A DNA stretch of 64,000 nucleotides from assembly GCF_001874145.1 (NCBI RefSeq), contig NZ_MPCX01000001.1, forward strand, positions 421,731 through 485,730. Reading direction: 5' to 3'. The translations under genes were made by a program, and so were the position numbers. Below the pieces are notes generated by a model, which did not search any database, was not told the DNA's origin, and was given only the letters and a program-made list of their open reading frames with translations. The number at the start of each line of letters is the position of its first letter. Position 1 is the stretch's first letter. The DNA is from Lacinutrix sp. MedPE-SW. Its GTDB lineage: Bacteria > Bacteroidota > Bacteroidia > Flavobacteriales > Flavobacteriaceae. Of this stretch, positions 24,498 to 33,606 are shown piece by piece.

Positions 24498-26518
24498 AAT
24501 AAATCATCCTCCTTTCCTAAATCAGAAAACATTTTTTTCAATTCCTGTTTTTCTTTATTTAATAAATTTTCTTGTTTATGAATTATACTTATCTTTTGAT
24601 TGTACTTTTCACAAATTTCATCTTGAACAATAAATGGTGGTACTGGAATATATACAGATTCAAAACTTTTTAGACTTAAAGATGGAATCACACTACCAGT
24701 AGAACCATCTTCAAATTGCTTTTGAACATAATCACTATTTAAAGCAATAACTAAATAATAGGGTTTAATAATATTTAAATTTGGACGTAATAATACAAGA
24801 TGTTGATTTAAACCTAGACCCTTAAAAGTATCTGTAACAATAGCTGCACTACCTTTTTGAGTTCCTATTATATTAACTATTATATCATCTATTTCAGCAG
24901 TTATCAATTTATTAGGAACCTTATCTGTAGAGGTAAATGAAAGCCCTTCTTCTAAAAGTTTCATATTTCTTACTGCTGCTGGTGCTAAATAAGGTATATC
25001 TTCTTTTTTATCTTTTTTATAGGTATTACCTCTTTTAATTAAATGAACCAATTCTTTTAAAGGAATTGCTTGAAATCCTGAATTTAGGTTATCATTTTGA
25101 AAATCACGATACCAATAATTTGAAAAGTGAAAATTATCAATATTAAGGTTGCTACTTATAAATCCAATTCGCTCATTATCAATTTTTTTATTCGCTATAA
25201 ATAATTTCCAATTATTTAAAATACTATTATTAGAAACATCATCTGTTTTTGGAATATCATCTAGTGAAGCGAAAAAGGTTTCTTGATTAATTAGGTTGCT
25301 TTTCTGAATAACAATTACACTAGTAGAAACTGCCGAATATGGTTTAAAAGTATCCGGAGTTAAATTAATTATTCCTTTAATTGAATACTTTTTAAATAGC
25401 TCATTTCGAAATTTTTTAAATGAAGATGATAATAAAACACCATCTGAAACTATAGCAATAACATAACCATCTTTTTTACACCTATCTAAACCTTTTGAAA
25501 TTAACAATTCTATACTATCAATTTTACCAGATCCATACTTTGGTAAAACCTTATAACCAAAAGGAGGAGCAACTAAAACACAATCAAATCTATCACTGAA
25601 AATACCAAAAAGATTATCCTCCAATAAATCTGGAGAAAACACAGGTTTTGACAACTTTTTACTAGTAAGTAATTGCTGTGATTTTATCCAAAACTCGTTA
25701 TTCTTATTGAAATAAAAGCTTTCAACATTTTTCCAGTTATTATTATGCGCACTACTTATTAATGTTCCGTATTTTGCAAAAATATCTAACAGTTCATTTT
25801 TAGGTTTGCTATCTGGATATAAACTAACCATAAAATTTGCTAACCATCGTGGTACTTGCCAATCATACTTAGATTTTAATAAGAAATCATCTATGTATTT
25901 TAATATATACTCTTGGTTGTCAATAAAATTTAAATCTTCCCATCGCTCTAAAACTTGTTCAATTTTTTTTCCAGAAGTATTGTTAACTTTATAATTTTCA
26001 TTAAAACTATCATCATAACTAATGCCTAAATCCTTTAGAATTTTCCTATGTATTACTAAAGACAAATCATAAGATAAATCTCCTGTTATTGGAAAATTTT
26101 GAAGGAAGGATGAAATATTATAAAACAAAGACTGTAAATACTCTTTATTCGTGAGTTTTTTGGTCCCAAAATCTTTTCTATGTATAGGCGCAATTTCAGT
26201 AGGCCTTCCTATTTCATTAGTTTTTAACCATAAATGTTTAATACCATTTGAAATCATATAAAAATCAGCACCTAAGTGTTGAGCAGATTTCTGCAATTGT
26301 CTAGCTATTGGGCTGAAACCAATATCGCTAATGTCATTAAATATTATTGGATTAGATTTTATTTCTATTGCTACTAAATTTTTATCACCAGAAGTAATTA
26401 CTAAATCTACTCTTCTATGAGAATCTATAAGCACTTCGTGCATTATAGTTTCTTTTCCATATCCAAGAGTTTCTAGATATAAAACTATTTCTTCTCTTAT
26501 TTCAGATTCATTTTTCAT
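24494..26518 (-). CDS. Nuclease / degenerate N6-methylase / target-recognition fusion
   Basis: The 674-residue protein reads as three parts. Residues 1-110: a type I R-subunit N-terminal-like PD-(D/E)xK nuclease (D38, E52-I-K54 in RRVDLVI...AIEIK). Residues ~220-420: an N6-adenine methylase fold (RWLANFMVSLYPD), but motif I reads DIFAKYG where DPACGTG-like is expected, and motif IV reads APPF (317-320) where NPPF/NPPY is normal. Residues ~485-674: an HsdS-like recognition domain (IPLKELVHLIKRGNTYKKD, VIPSLSLKSFESVYIPVPP) and coiled coil. It looks like a cutter whose methylase part no longer methylates and only positions or recognises DNA. It lies downstream of a complete hsdRMS set. Confidence 0.75.
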   Translation of the reverse strand: MKNESEIREEIVLYLETLGYGKETIMHEVLIDSHRRVDLVITSGDKNLVAIEIKSNPIIFNDISDIGFSPIARQLQKSAQHLGADFYMISNGIKHLWLKTNEIGRPTEIAPIHRKDFGTKKLTNKEYLQSLFYNISSFLQNFPITGDLSYDLSLVIHRKILKDLGISYDDSFNENYKVNNTSGKKIEQVLERWEDLNFIDNQEYILKYIDDFLLKSKYDWQVPRWLANFMVSLYPDSKPKNELLDIFAKYGTLISSAHNNNWKNVESFYFNKNNEFWIKSQQLLTSKKLSKPVFSPDLLEDNLFGIFSDRFDCVLVAPPFGYKVLPKYGSGKIDSIELLISKGLDRCKKDGYVIAIVSDGVLLSSSFKKFRNELFKKYSIKGIINLTPDTFKPYSAVSTSVIVIQKSNLINQETFFASLDDIPKTDDVSNNSILNNWKLFIANKKIDNERIGFISSNLNIDNFHFSNYWYRDFQNDNLNSGFQAIPLKELVHLIKRGNTYKKDKKEDIPYLAPAAVRNMKLLEEGLSFTSTDKVPNKLITAEIDDIIVNIIGTQKGSAAIVTDTFKGLGLNQHLVLLRPNLNIIKPYYLVIALNSDYVQKQFEDGSTGSVIPSLSLKSFESVYIPVPPFIVQDEICEKYNQKISIIHKQENLLNKEKQELKKMFSDLGKEDDLL

Positions 26519-26534
26519 TGTTCATATACTTTTC

Positions 26535-27173
26535 TTAAACAATCTCATCTCTATTATCTATAAAAACCTCATTTTCAACAACTGTCTTATTAGATATTAA
26601 TATTTGTTTTTCTTCTAAAGTTATAGCTTCAGCCAACATCTTCTCTTCTTCTCTATAAATTGGTAGCTTTTCTTCTATAGAAAGACATTTAGAGCGTATT
26701 GAAGATTCTAACTTCATTTTTATACTGTTAATAAAATCCGAAACACCATTTAACGTACCAAAAGCTATAAAAGAAGCTAGTCCCAATAAAATTGTAACTC
26801 CACCAAGCCAAGTAAGTAATTGACCTAAATCAGTTACTCCAAAGCCAAAATATAGTGTAAAAACAAAACCAAAAAACAGTAATACCATTATTACTTTAAC
26901 ACTATTATATATTAGTTTAAACCTTCTGTTAAGTTTATTATTAACCGCTTCGTTTTTAGATATTATATCTTTAATTCTTGTATGCCTATATTTTAACTTA
27001 GAAAGTGGGATTTTTTCTTCATTCTTTTCTAATTCTTTTATTTCCGCTCTTTCTTCCTTCTCTTCTAGTCTGTCTATAAGATCTACATAGCCTATTGTCA
27101 TAACATAAACAAGGATAATTACTACAATAATTAAAATTATCTCTAAATTAGTTAGTCCTTTATTTTCACTCAT
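26535..27173 (-). CDS. Three-helix membrane protein in the defence operon
   Basis: The 212-residue protein has a first hydrophobic helix at 10-30 (LEIILIIVVIILVYVMTIGY) and a charged coiled segment at 33-90. A hydrophobic pair follows at about 92-112 (VIMVLLFFGFVFTLYFGFG) and 118-140 (LLTWLGGVTILLGLASFIAF), then a cytoplasmic acidic tail. No enzyme motif is visible. It is 2 bp after hsdS and 16 bp before the fusion gene. A membrane protein within a restriction operon is unusual. A membrane effector of an abortive response is possible, but unproven. Confidence 0.65.
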   Translation of the reverse strand: MSENKGLTNLEIILIIVVIILVYVMTIGYVDLIDRLEEKEERAEIKELEKNEEKIPLSKLKYRHTRIKDIISKNEAVNNKLNRRFKLIYNSVKVIMVLLFFGFVFTLYFGFGVTDLGQLLTWLGGVTILLGLASFIAFGTLNGVSDFINSIKMKLESSIRSKCLSIEEKLPIYREEEKMLAEAITLEEKQILISNKTVVENEVFIDNRDEIV

Positions 27174-27175
27174 AC

Positions 27176-28855
27176 CTAAACTGTTTTATGTTCTCCCTCA
27201 AAAACCTCCCTCAAACAACTCTGCATTAACATCTCACGATGTTCTTGACTTTGCTCTACCTCTTGCTCTAAGCTATCACATAAACCCATTAAAGTATTTA
27301 CTTTTTCTACAATGGCTTTTTGTTCTAATTCATTTGGAAGGGGAAATAAAGACTTTTTTATTTTCTCAATAGTTAAGGCATTATAAGCAGAACCAGAAAC
27401 TCTACCCAAAGCAGAGTCATAAAAAACATTACTATCTAAATATTTTAACAAGTAAAAACTATCAATTTCAGGGATTGAATCCAATTGAACTAAGTTTCCA
27501 TCTTTATAGTAGAACTCTCTATCATCAACTAGCCAAGTATTTCCTATTGAACCTCCAATACAAGCTATTAAAATATCACCTGCTTTTGTTACTCCAAAAT
27601 CGTTCTTGAACTTTTCAAACTTTTCTCTTTCAATAAATAATTCGGTTGTGACTTCTTGCCCTCTTCCTAATTGTCCAATTTCTTTCGACCTAAAAAAAGG
27701 CACACCTTCTTTTACGTAATCAGATTTAAATACACGCTTACTTGACTTTACATTCAGAATTTCACCTACACGACACCAAACCCAACCCTCAGGTAACTCA
27801 TAAGGAATTTCATCTTTAGTAATTTTTGGTAAAGCTTTTTCCTTTTTTATTTTTTTATCCTTAATAAGTTGTGCTTTCTCTTTTTGTATGCGTTTTAGTA
27901 AAACAGAAGCATCTTCTGTATCTGGATGATTAGCGCGCCACTCACTCGTCAATTTACCTTGTACTGCTAATTGCAAAACCGTTTCTCTTAACTTTTTAAT
28001 GTTTGTGGCTTCATTAAAGAAAGGTTTAAAATGGTCTTGTAAAAAAGTCCATTCTTGGTTAGCTTTATTGGTAGTGAGTTGGTTTAAAGCAGACGTTACA
28101 AAGTCTTCTTTTAAACCAATACGCTCTACTGTTAATTGCTCTAATTGTGCTACTTCTTTAAAAAGGGTTTCTACTACTTTTACGATTTCTTTTTGTTCTT
28201 CTAGTGGTGGAAGTGGGATATTAAGTTTTCCCATATCTGTTTTATTAAAACCTGCTTGAGCTGAACGTGTACAATTTTGAAAAAATTCCTGCATATAATA
28301 AGAACTGAAAATTTGATAAACAAAATTTTGTTCTAATAATTCTCTGCTCCAAATTAATCTAACCAAGGCAACATTATAAGCTCCATTTTTTCCATAAAAA
28401 ATTTTACCTATCGAAGCTCCATATCTTCCTATCATTACATCATCTTCTGTACATCTTTTAGAAACACTATCTTCTGGCACATATACAGGAACAGGGCTTT
28501 TTCCAAAATCACGAATCTGGTAAAGACGAATATATCCATCCCTTTCAGTTGATGAAAATTTAGATTTTGGTGGCTGTGAACCTCCTTGCATTTCGAATAA
28601 AGTTCTAAATTTCAGTTTCAACCAAGTAGAAGGTACATCAAGCTGATTAATACTTTCACTTTCTTTATTCAAAAAACTTAAAGCCTTTTCAGATATGCCT
28701 GTCAGTTTTTCATTATTCAACTTAATCGTTGGATTTTCTTTTCTCCAATTCGTAGTTAATTTTCCTTGTATTGCCAATTGCAAAATCAAGCCTTTTAATT
28801 CTTCGGCATTTTTAGGTCTAACCGTAAGTTCTTTAAAATGTTGTAGTAACTGCAT
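27176..28855 (-). CDS. hsdS: Type I restriction-modification specificity subunit S
   Basis: The 559-residue protein has two target-recognition domains. The first begins LDVPSTWLKLKFRTLFEMQG (~75) and the second ELPEGWVWCRVGEILNVK (~355). They are separated and followed by helical spacers such as LPPLEEQKEIVKVVETLF and LEQKAIVEKVNTLMGLCDSL. The internally repeated LQLAIQGKLT / LQLAVQGKLT segments show the usual two-fold design. It directs HsdM and HsdR to a bipartite DNA site that cannot be predicted here. Only one base separates it from hsdM. Confidence 0.95.
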   Translation of the reverse strand: MQLLQHFKELTVRPKNAEELKGLILQLAIQGKLTTNWRKENPTIKLNNEKLTGISEKALSFLNKESESINQLDVPSTWLKLKFRTLFEMQGGSQPPKSKFSSTERDGYIRLYQIRDFGKSPVPVYVPEDSVSKRCTEDDVMIGRYGASIGKIFYGKNGAYNVALVRLIWSRELLEQNFVYQIFSSYYMQEFFQNCTRSAQAGFNKTDMGKLNIPLPPLEEQKEIVKVVETLFKEVAQLEQLTVERIGLKEDFVTSALNQLTTNKANQEWTFLQDHFKPFFNEATNIKKLRETVLQLAVQGKLTSEWRANHPDTEDASVLLKRIQKEKAQLIKDKKIKKEKALPKITKDEIPYELPEGWVWCRVGEILNVKSSKRVFKSDYVKEGVPFFRSKEIGQLGRGQEVTTELFIEREKFEKFKNDFGVTKAGDILIACIGGSIGNTWLVDDREFYYKDGNLVQLDSIPEIDSFYLLKYLDSNVFYDSALGRVSGSAYNALTIEKIKKSLFPLPNELEQKAIVEKVNTLMGLCDSLEQEVEQSQEHREMLMQSCLREVFEGEHKTV

Positions 28856-28856
28856 A

Positions 28857-30287
28857 TTATTTTAAAGCTTCGGTTAACACATTTATAATTTCGTCTTGTA
28901 TGGTAGAAATTTTTTGTTCAGTGGCTCTAAATTTTTCTAAAATAACTTCAGGGCTTTCTAAAGTATCGGCTTCTTGGTGTGGGTTTTTAATATCTAAATT
29001 ATAACCACGCTTTTTAATATCTTCAATAGAAACTTTCCAAGCAAATTCATTTTCTACACGTTTGTTCCACCATTTTTTTTCTACATCAAACTCTTTAATG
29101 TTAATGGGTTTGCTTTTATTGTAGCTTTTGGCACCTTTTGGGTATTGGTGTTCGTAATACCAAATTTCTTTAGTTGGTTTGCCTTTTTCAAAAAACAACA
29201 AATTGGTTTTAATACTTGTATAAGGGTTAAAAACACCATTTGGTAAACGTACTATGGTATGTAAATTACATTTAGTTAGTAACTCTTCTTTTAGGCGTGT
29301 TTTCATTCCTTCACCAAATAAAGTACCATCTGGTAAAACGATTGCACAGCGTCCTTTGTCTTTTAATAACTTAATAATTAAAGCTAAAAATAAATCGGCG
29401 GTTTCTTTGGTTCTAAACTTTTTAGGAAAGTTGGTTTCTGTACCATCTTCTTCTACACCACCAAAAGGCGGATTAGACAAAATGATATCTAGCTTGTCTT
29501 TTGCTCCCCAATCTGCATAGGGTTTACTTAGTAAATTGTCTCTGCGTACAGCAGGTAAATCGAAACCATGTAGCATTAAATTGGTAGTACATAGTAAATG
29601 TGGCAATGGTTTTTTCTCGACACCACGTATAGATTGTTGTAAAATTGCTCGTTCTTTGGGATCATTAACTTGTTTTCTAACGTGATCAATAGTACAAGTT
29701 AAAAATCCACCTGTACCACAAGCAGGATCTAATACGCTTTCTCCTAATTGCGGATTTATCATATCTACCATAAACTGCGTGACAGCTCTTGGTGTGTAAT
29801 ACTCACCAGAAGAGCCTGCTGATTGTAGTTCTTTTAAAATAGTTTCATAGATATCATTAAACACATGACTCTCTTTAGAGTCATTAAAATCAATCTTATT
29901 AATCACATTTATTACTTGACGGAAGAGTGTTCCGTTTTTCATAAAGTTATAGGTATCATCAAATACCGAACGTATAATTTTTGCTTGTGGACTTATAGTA
30001 ATATCCAACTCTTTTAAGGTTGGAAATAACTCGTTTTCTATAAACTCCATTAAGGCATCACCTGTTAAACCTTCATCGTCTGCTGCCCAATTTTGCCATT
30101 TTAGGTGTTCTGGTATTGGACTTTCATAATTATCTATGGTGATTTCCCATTCTTCTTCTTTATCGGCAAATATTTTCATAAAAAGCATCCACACCATTTG
30201 CGAGATACGTTGTGCGTCTCCATCTACTCCTGTGTCTTTACGCATAATATCGCGTATGCCTTTTATGTTGGTTGTTATGTTACTCAT
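28857..30287 (-). CDS. hsdM: Type I restriction-modification DNA methyltransferase subunit M
   Basis: The 476-residue protein is full length for HsdM. An N-terminal helical domain (SQMVWMLFMKIFADKEEEWE) is followed by SSGEYYTPRAVTQFMVDM, motif I DPACGTGGFL and motif IV LSNPPFGG, both intact and in contrast to the fusion protein encoded downstream. It makes N6-methyladenine in the host copy of the recognition site. It overlaps the HNH gene by 8 bp and is followed directly by hsdS. Confidence 0.96.
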   Translation of the reverse strand: MSNITTNIKGIRDIMRKDTGVDGDAQRISQMVWMLFMKIFADKEEEWEITIDNYESPIPEHLKWQNWAADDEGLTGDALMEFIENELFPTLKELDITISPQAKIIRSVFDDTYNFMKNGTLFRQVINVINKIDFNDSKESHVFNDIYETILKELQSAGSSGEYYTPRAVTQFMVDMINPQLGESVLDPACGTGGFLTCTIDHVRKQVNDPKERAILQQSIRGVEKKPLPHLLCTTNLMLHGFDLPAVRRDNLLSKPYADWGAKDKLDIILSNPPFGGVEEDGTETNFPKKFRTKETADLFLALIIKLLKDKGRCAIVLPDGTLFGEGMKTRLKEELLTKCNLHTIVRLPNGVFNPYTSIKTNLLFFEKGKPTKEIWYYEHQYPKGAKSYNKSKPINIKEFDVEKKWWNKRVENEFAWKVSIEDIKKRGYNLDIKNPHQEADTLESPEVILEKFRATEQKISTIQDEIINVLTEALK

Positions 30288-31116
30288 TAATTATAATTTG
30301 TTTTAACTGTTCTACTGTGTAGTATTCGTTTTCTTTATTTTTTCTATGAAGCATTCTATGACAATTGGCACAGACTAATGCTAAATCTTCTAGTTTTGTT
30401 ATTCTTTCTCCTTGATTAATCGGAATTTTATGATGACACTCAATAAATCCGTTTCCTAAATTTGGATAGGTATTTGAGAAATCGAAATTACAACATTCGC
30501 ATGTTGGGTTTATAACAGACGCTTTTTTTTCTCGCACTAATTTATTATTTCTTTCTCTTAATTTGTGCAGTATGTAATTTATCTTCCCTTCTGAACTGCC
30601 AGAAGAATCGATTTCATCATCTTCAATATAATTTGTGAGTTGAGAAATATATTTTTGATAAGCATCTTCATTAAAAAATGGAATGAATGCGTTCCAAAGT
30701 ATTTTTTGAATAGTATTCTTTTTTAGGCTATTATCGAGTAAATCGACAGAATACGTATGTCCTTGGTTTACTGCTTTTAAATTGAAATTTGATGGTTTAC
30801 CCAATTTTTTAGTTTTAGCAAGAACCTTCATTTTTCGTCCCCAACGATACTTGGGGTTTGTTTTTATACAATCTAATTCAATATTATCTATAGGTGTTAA
30901 CAAATGGGTAAAATAAACTTTTCCATCACTATTAATCTTTTGAAACAAGACTACTATATCACCTATTTTTGGTTTCATTGCATGTGTTGGTTGATTTACG
31001 TACGAAGATGACCAATGCAAAATCATTTCATCATTATCTATATCAAAATATGCCCAAGTATCACCACCATCGCGTTTAACATTACGCACCCATTGTATAT
31101 CTTTATAAGTAAACAT
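30280..31116 (-). CDS. HNH endonuclease with a possible EVE/PUA-like N-terminal domain
   Basis: The 278-residue protein ends in an HNH/McrA-type nuclease: CECCNFDF, FIECHHKIPI and LVCANCHRMLHRK, with two CxxC zinc pairs and the catalytic His pair (~205-255). The first ~110 residues (WAYFDIDNDEMILHWSSS, KIGDIVVLFQKINSDGKVYF) resemble a PUA/EVE-type fold that reads modified bases; this part is less certain. The design would fit a modification-dependent (type IV-like) nuclease. It is wedged between hsdR and hsdM with overlaps of 1 and 8 bp, so the type I operon has gained an extra nuclease. Confidence 0.8.
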   Translation of the reverse strand: MFTYKDIQWVRNVKRDGGDTWAYFDIDNDEMILHWSSSYVNQPTHAMKPKIGDIVVLFQKINSDGKVYFTHLLTPIDNIELDCIKTNPKYRWGRKMKVLAKTKKLGKPSNFNLKAVNQGHTYSVDLLDNSLKKNTIQKILWNAFIPFFNEDAYQKYISQLTNYIEDDEIDSSGSSEGKINYILHKLRERNNKLVREKKASVINPTCECCNFDFSNTYPNLGNGFIECHHKIPINQGERITKLEDLALVCANCHRMLHRKNKENEYYTVEQLKQIIINE

Positions 31117-33485
31117 TAGGCAATATTGTATATTTCGTTTTCTAAGTCTTTAATGGCTTGGTCAAAGTCTTTCTTTTTACCAAAAGCGCGCACTAATTCT
31201 ACAGCAGAACCCATTTGGTTTAAGGGTTGTACTTTTAATATAGAACCTTGTTCTATAGATGTGATACCTTCCTGTTCGTATTTATCTAATAAACTATTCA
31301 ATACTTTTTGTGCAGTTTCGCTGTATTTAGCAAAGTAATTTCGCTTTCGCACGTTATTAGCACGTTCTTGTCTTGTTAATACAGGTTGGTCGAAGGCGAC
31401 ATGGCAAATTAAATCGAAATCGTCCAAATCTTGACCTACATCTTCACGCAGTGCTTCTAGTAAAACACCATGTTCTGCAAGCTCTTTTATGAGTTCTTCT
31501 TTCTTTTCGGATTCATTCCAACGTTGAATAAAATCATCTAAAGAAGCAAACTCTTTTTCAATATTTTTCTTAGAATAATCTTTTAAAGATTCAGTAATTA
31601 ACTTTCCGTCTTTTCCATAATACTGTACGCGTTCGTGCACTACAGAAACAGGAATTTGATTAACGTAGAATTTTTTAACTTCTTCATCTTCTCCGCCAAT
31701 AATAATATCTGGATTAGTGGGTTGAAACACATCAGGAATACTAGGATTGTCTGGTTCTGAAACAATTGGCTCTAAAACATCTGGTGGTACAACTGGATCG
31801 TCTGGTTGTGGTTCATAAATCTGAACAGGATCACCATCAAAATCTGGTCTTGCAAATATATTAGTGGCTTTTCTAAAATCCATGATTGTGAAGAATACTT
31901 TTCCTTCTGCTTCACGAATTCTTGTGCCTCTACCTATTATTTGTTTAAACTCTGTAACCGATTGTATATTGGATTCCAAAACAATAAACTTGACCATTTT
32001 AGTATCAATTCCTGTGGTTAACATTTTTGAGGTAGTAGCTATTACAGGAAAGGTTTCTTCTACATCTGTAAAATTGTCTAACTCTTGCTTACCAACCTCA
32101 TCATCTCCTGTTATTTTAACACAATAGTTCCAATGTTTGGCTACTAAATCGGCATTCTCATTTATTAGTGCTTGACGCATTCTATTAGCATGATCAATAT
32201 CTGTACAAAACACAATAGTTTTTGCAAATCGGTCTGTAGCTTTAAGGTATTCTGTTATTTTTTTAGCTACAACTTCTGTACGTTCGTCAATTGCTAAAGT
32301 TCTATCGTAATCTTTTAAATTGTAAATACGGTCTTTAACCTCATTACCATATTTATCTATTAAACCTGCGGTTGGTCTCCAGCCATCATCTACACTTGTA
32401 GTAATTCTTACTACTTTGTAAGGTGCTAAAAATCCATCATCTATACCTTGTTTTAGAGAATAGGTATACACAGGTTCTCCAAAATATTCCATATTAGAAA
32501 CATCTTTAGTTTCTTTAGGTGTTGCAGTTAATCCTATTTGGGTTGCTGAAGAAAAATACGTTAATACATCTCGCCATGCAGATGCTTCAGAAGCACTTCC
32601 ACGATGACACTCGTCTATAACTATTAAATCGAAAAAATCTGGACTGAACTCTTTGTAAGCATTTTTATCTTCGTCATTACTTGTTAAGCCTTGGTATAAT
32701 GCAAAATATATTTGATAGGATTTATCAATTTTTCTATTTTTAATAATATGCATGATATCATTTCCGAAAGGAGAAAAATCGCCATTTTTAGTTTGTGTTA
32801 ACAATGCATTTCTATCTGCTAGAAATAATATTCTTTTTTTAACACCAGTTTTCCATAAGCGCCAAATAATATTAAATGCTGTATAGGTTTTTCCAGTTCC
32901 TGTGGCCATGACAAGTATAATTTTATCTTGTCCTTTAGCAACTGCTTCTATGGTTCTGTTCACTGCATTTTGCTGGTAGTATCTTGGTGTCATCCCACTA
33001 TCATCTGCGTAATAGTCTTTCTCTACTATTTCTTGTGCTTGTGGTGTTTCAATTTTATTATACTTTAAATATTTTTTCCACAAAGTTTCTGGCGATGGAA
33101 AGTTATCTAAAGTTAACTCTTCTTCTAAAATTCCATCTATTCTTGTTTTATCATGAAATACAAAAGAATCTCCATTGGAAGTAAATACAAATGGGATTTG
33201 TAATATTTCTGAATATTCTAAAGCTTGTTGCATACCATGTCCAACAGCTTTTTTATTGTCTTTTGCCTCAATAATGGCAATAGGAATGTTTGATTTGTAA
33301 TATAGTATATAATCTGCTCGCTTATTTTTTGCTCTGGTGTGCATATTTCCTTGGACGATAATTCGTCCATCTGTAAAAGAAACTTCTTCTCTTACTTGAG
33401 TTCTTATATTCCAACCTGCCTTTTGTAATGCAGGATTTATAAATTTGGAGCAAATATCTCTTTCTGTAAGTTGTTTTTTATTCAT
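31116..33485 (-). CDS. hsdR: Type I restriction endonuclease subunit R (EcoEI/EcoR124-like)
   Basis: The protein is about 789 residues from the preferred start MNKKQLTERDICSKFINPAL; an in-frame start eight codons upstream (33509) is less typical. The N-terminal PD-(D/E)xK nuclease has D in RADYILYY and the EAK in AIIEAKDNKKA. The SF2 translocase follows with Walker A ATGTGKTYTAF, DECHRG, LTATPKE and the motif VI region QIIGRGTRIREAEG, and the C-terminal EcoEI-type domain binds HsdM. It is the first gene of the defence operon. No clean promoter motif is visible in the 120 bp before it. Confidence 0.94.
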   Translation of the reverse strand: MNKKQLTERDICSKFINPALQKAGWNIRTQVREEVSFTDGRIIVQGNMHTRAKNKRADYILYYKSNIPIAIIEAKDNKKAVGHGMQQALEYSEILQIPFVFTSNGDSFVFHDKTRIDGILEEELTLDNFPSPETLWKKYLKYNKIETPQAQEIVEKDYYADDSGMTPRYYQQNAVNRTIEAVAKGQDKIILVMATGTGKTYTAFNIIWRLWKTGVKKRILFLADRNALLTQTKNGDFSPFGNDIMHIIKNRKIDKSYQIYFALYQGLTSNDEDKNAYKEFSPDFFDLIVIDECHRGSASEASAWRDVLTYFSSATQIGLTATPKETKDVSNMEYFGEPVYTYSLKQGIDDGFLAPYKVVRITTSVDDGWRPTAGLIDKYGNEVKDRIYNLKDYDRTLAIDERTEVVAKKITEYLKATDRFAKTIVFCTDIDHANRMRQALINENADLVAKHWNYCVKITGDDEVGKQELDNFTDVEETFPVIATTSKMLTTGIDTKMVKFIVLESNIQSVTEFKQIIGRGTRIREAEGKVFFTIMDFRKATNIFARPDFDGDPVQIYEPQPDDPVVPPDVLEPIVSEPDNPSIPDVFQPTNPDIIIGGEDEEVKKFYVNQIPVSVVHERVQYYGKDGKLITESLKDYSKKNIEKEFASLDDFIQRWNESEKKEELIKELAEHGVLLEALREDVGQDLDDFDLICHVAFDQPVLTRQERANNVRKRNYFAKYSETAQKVLNSLLDKYEQEGITSIEQGSILKVQPLNQMGSAVELVRAFGKKKDFDQAIKDLENEIYNIA

Positions 33486-33550
33486 AAATAGCGAAATTTT
33501 ATATAGCATTACTAATAATAACTTTAGTTACTATATTTTTAAGGAGCATC

Positions 33551-33577
33551 TAAATATAAAACCTTTTTAAAGAATTG
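33551..33577 (+). repeat. Direct repeat, left copy, flanking the exported-protein gene
   Basis: A 27-bp stretch beginning TAAATATAAAACC and ending AAAGAATTG recurs at 34431-34458 in the same orientation with one extra T. The two copies bracket the 238-residue exported-protein gene (880-bp period). It may mark an insertion or a duplication. The AT-rich content lowers its weight. Confidence 0.6.
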
Positions 33578-33606
33578 TTATATTTTAAATATATTAAAAA
33601 GTGAAT

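Noticed and set aside
24494..26518. Second functional type I methylase (HsdM2)
   Set aside because: Both SAM-binding and catalytic motifs are altered, whereas the hsdM at 28857-30287 has intact DPACGTGG and NPPF motifs.
33486..33509. Upstream start of hsdR adding eight residues
   Set aside because: The family usually begins at MNKKQLTERDI; the extra residues look like untranslated AT-rich sequence.
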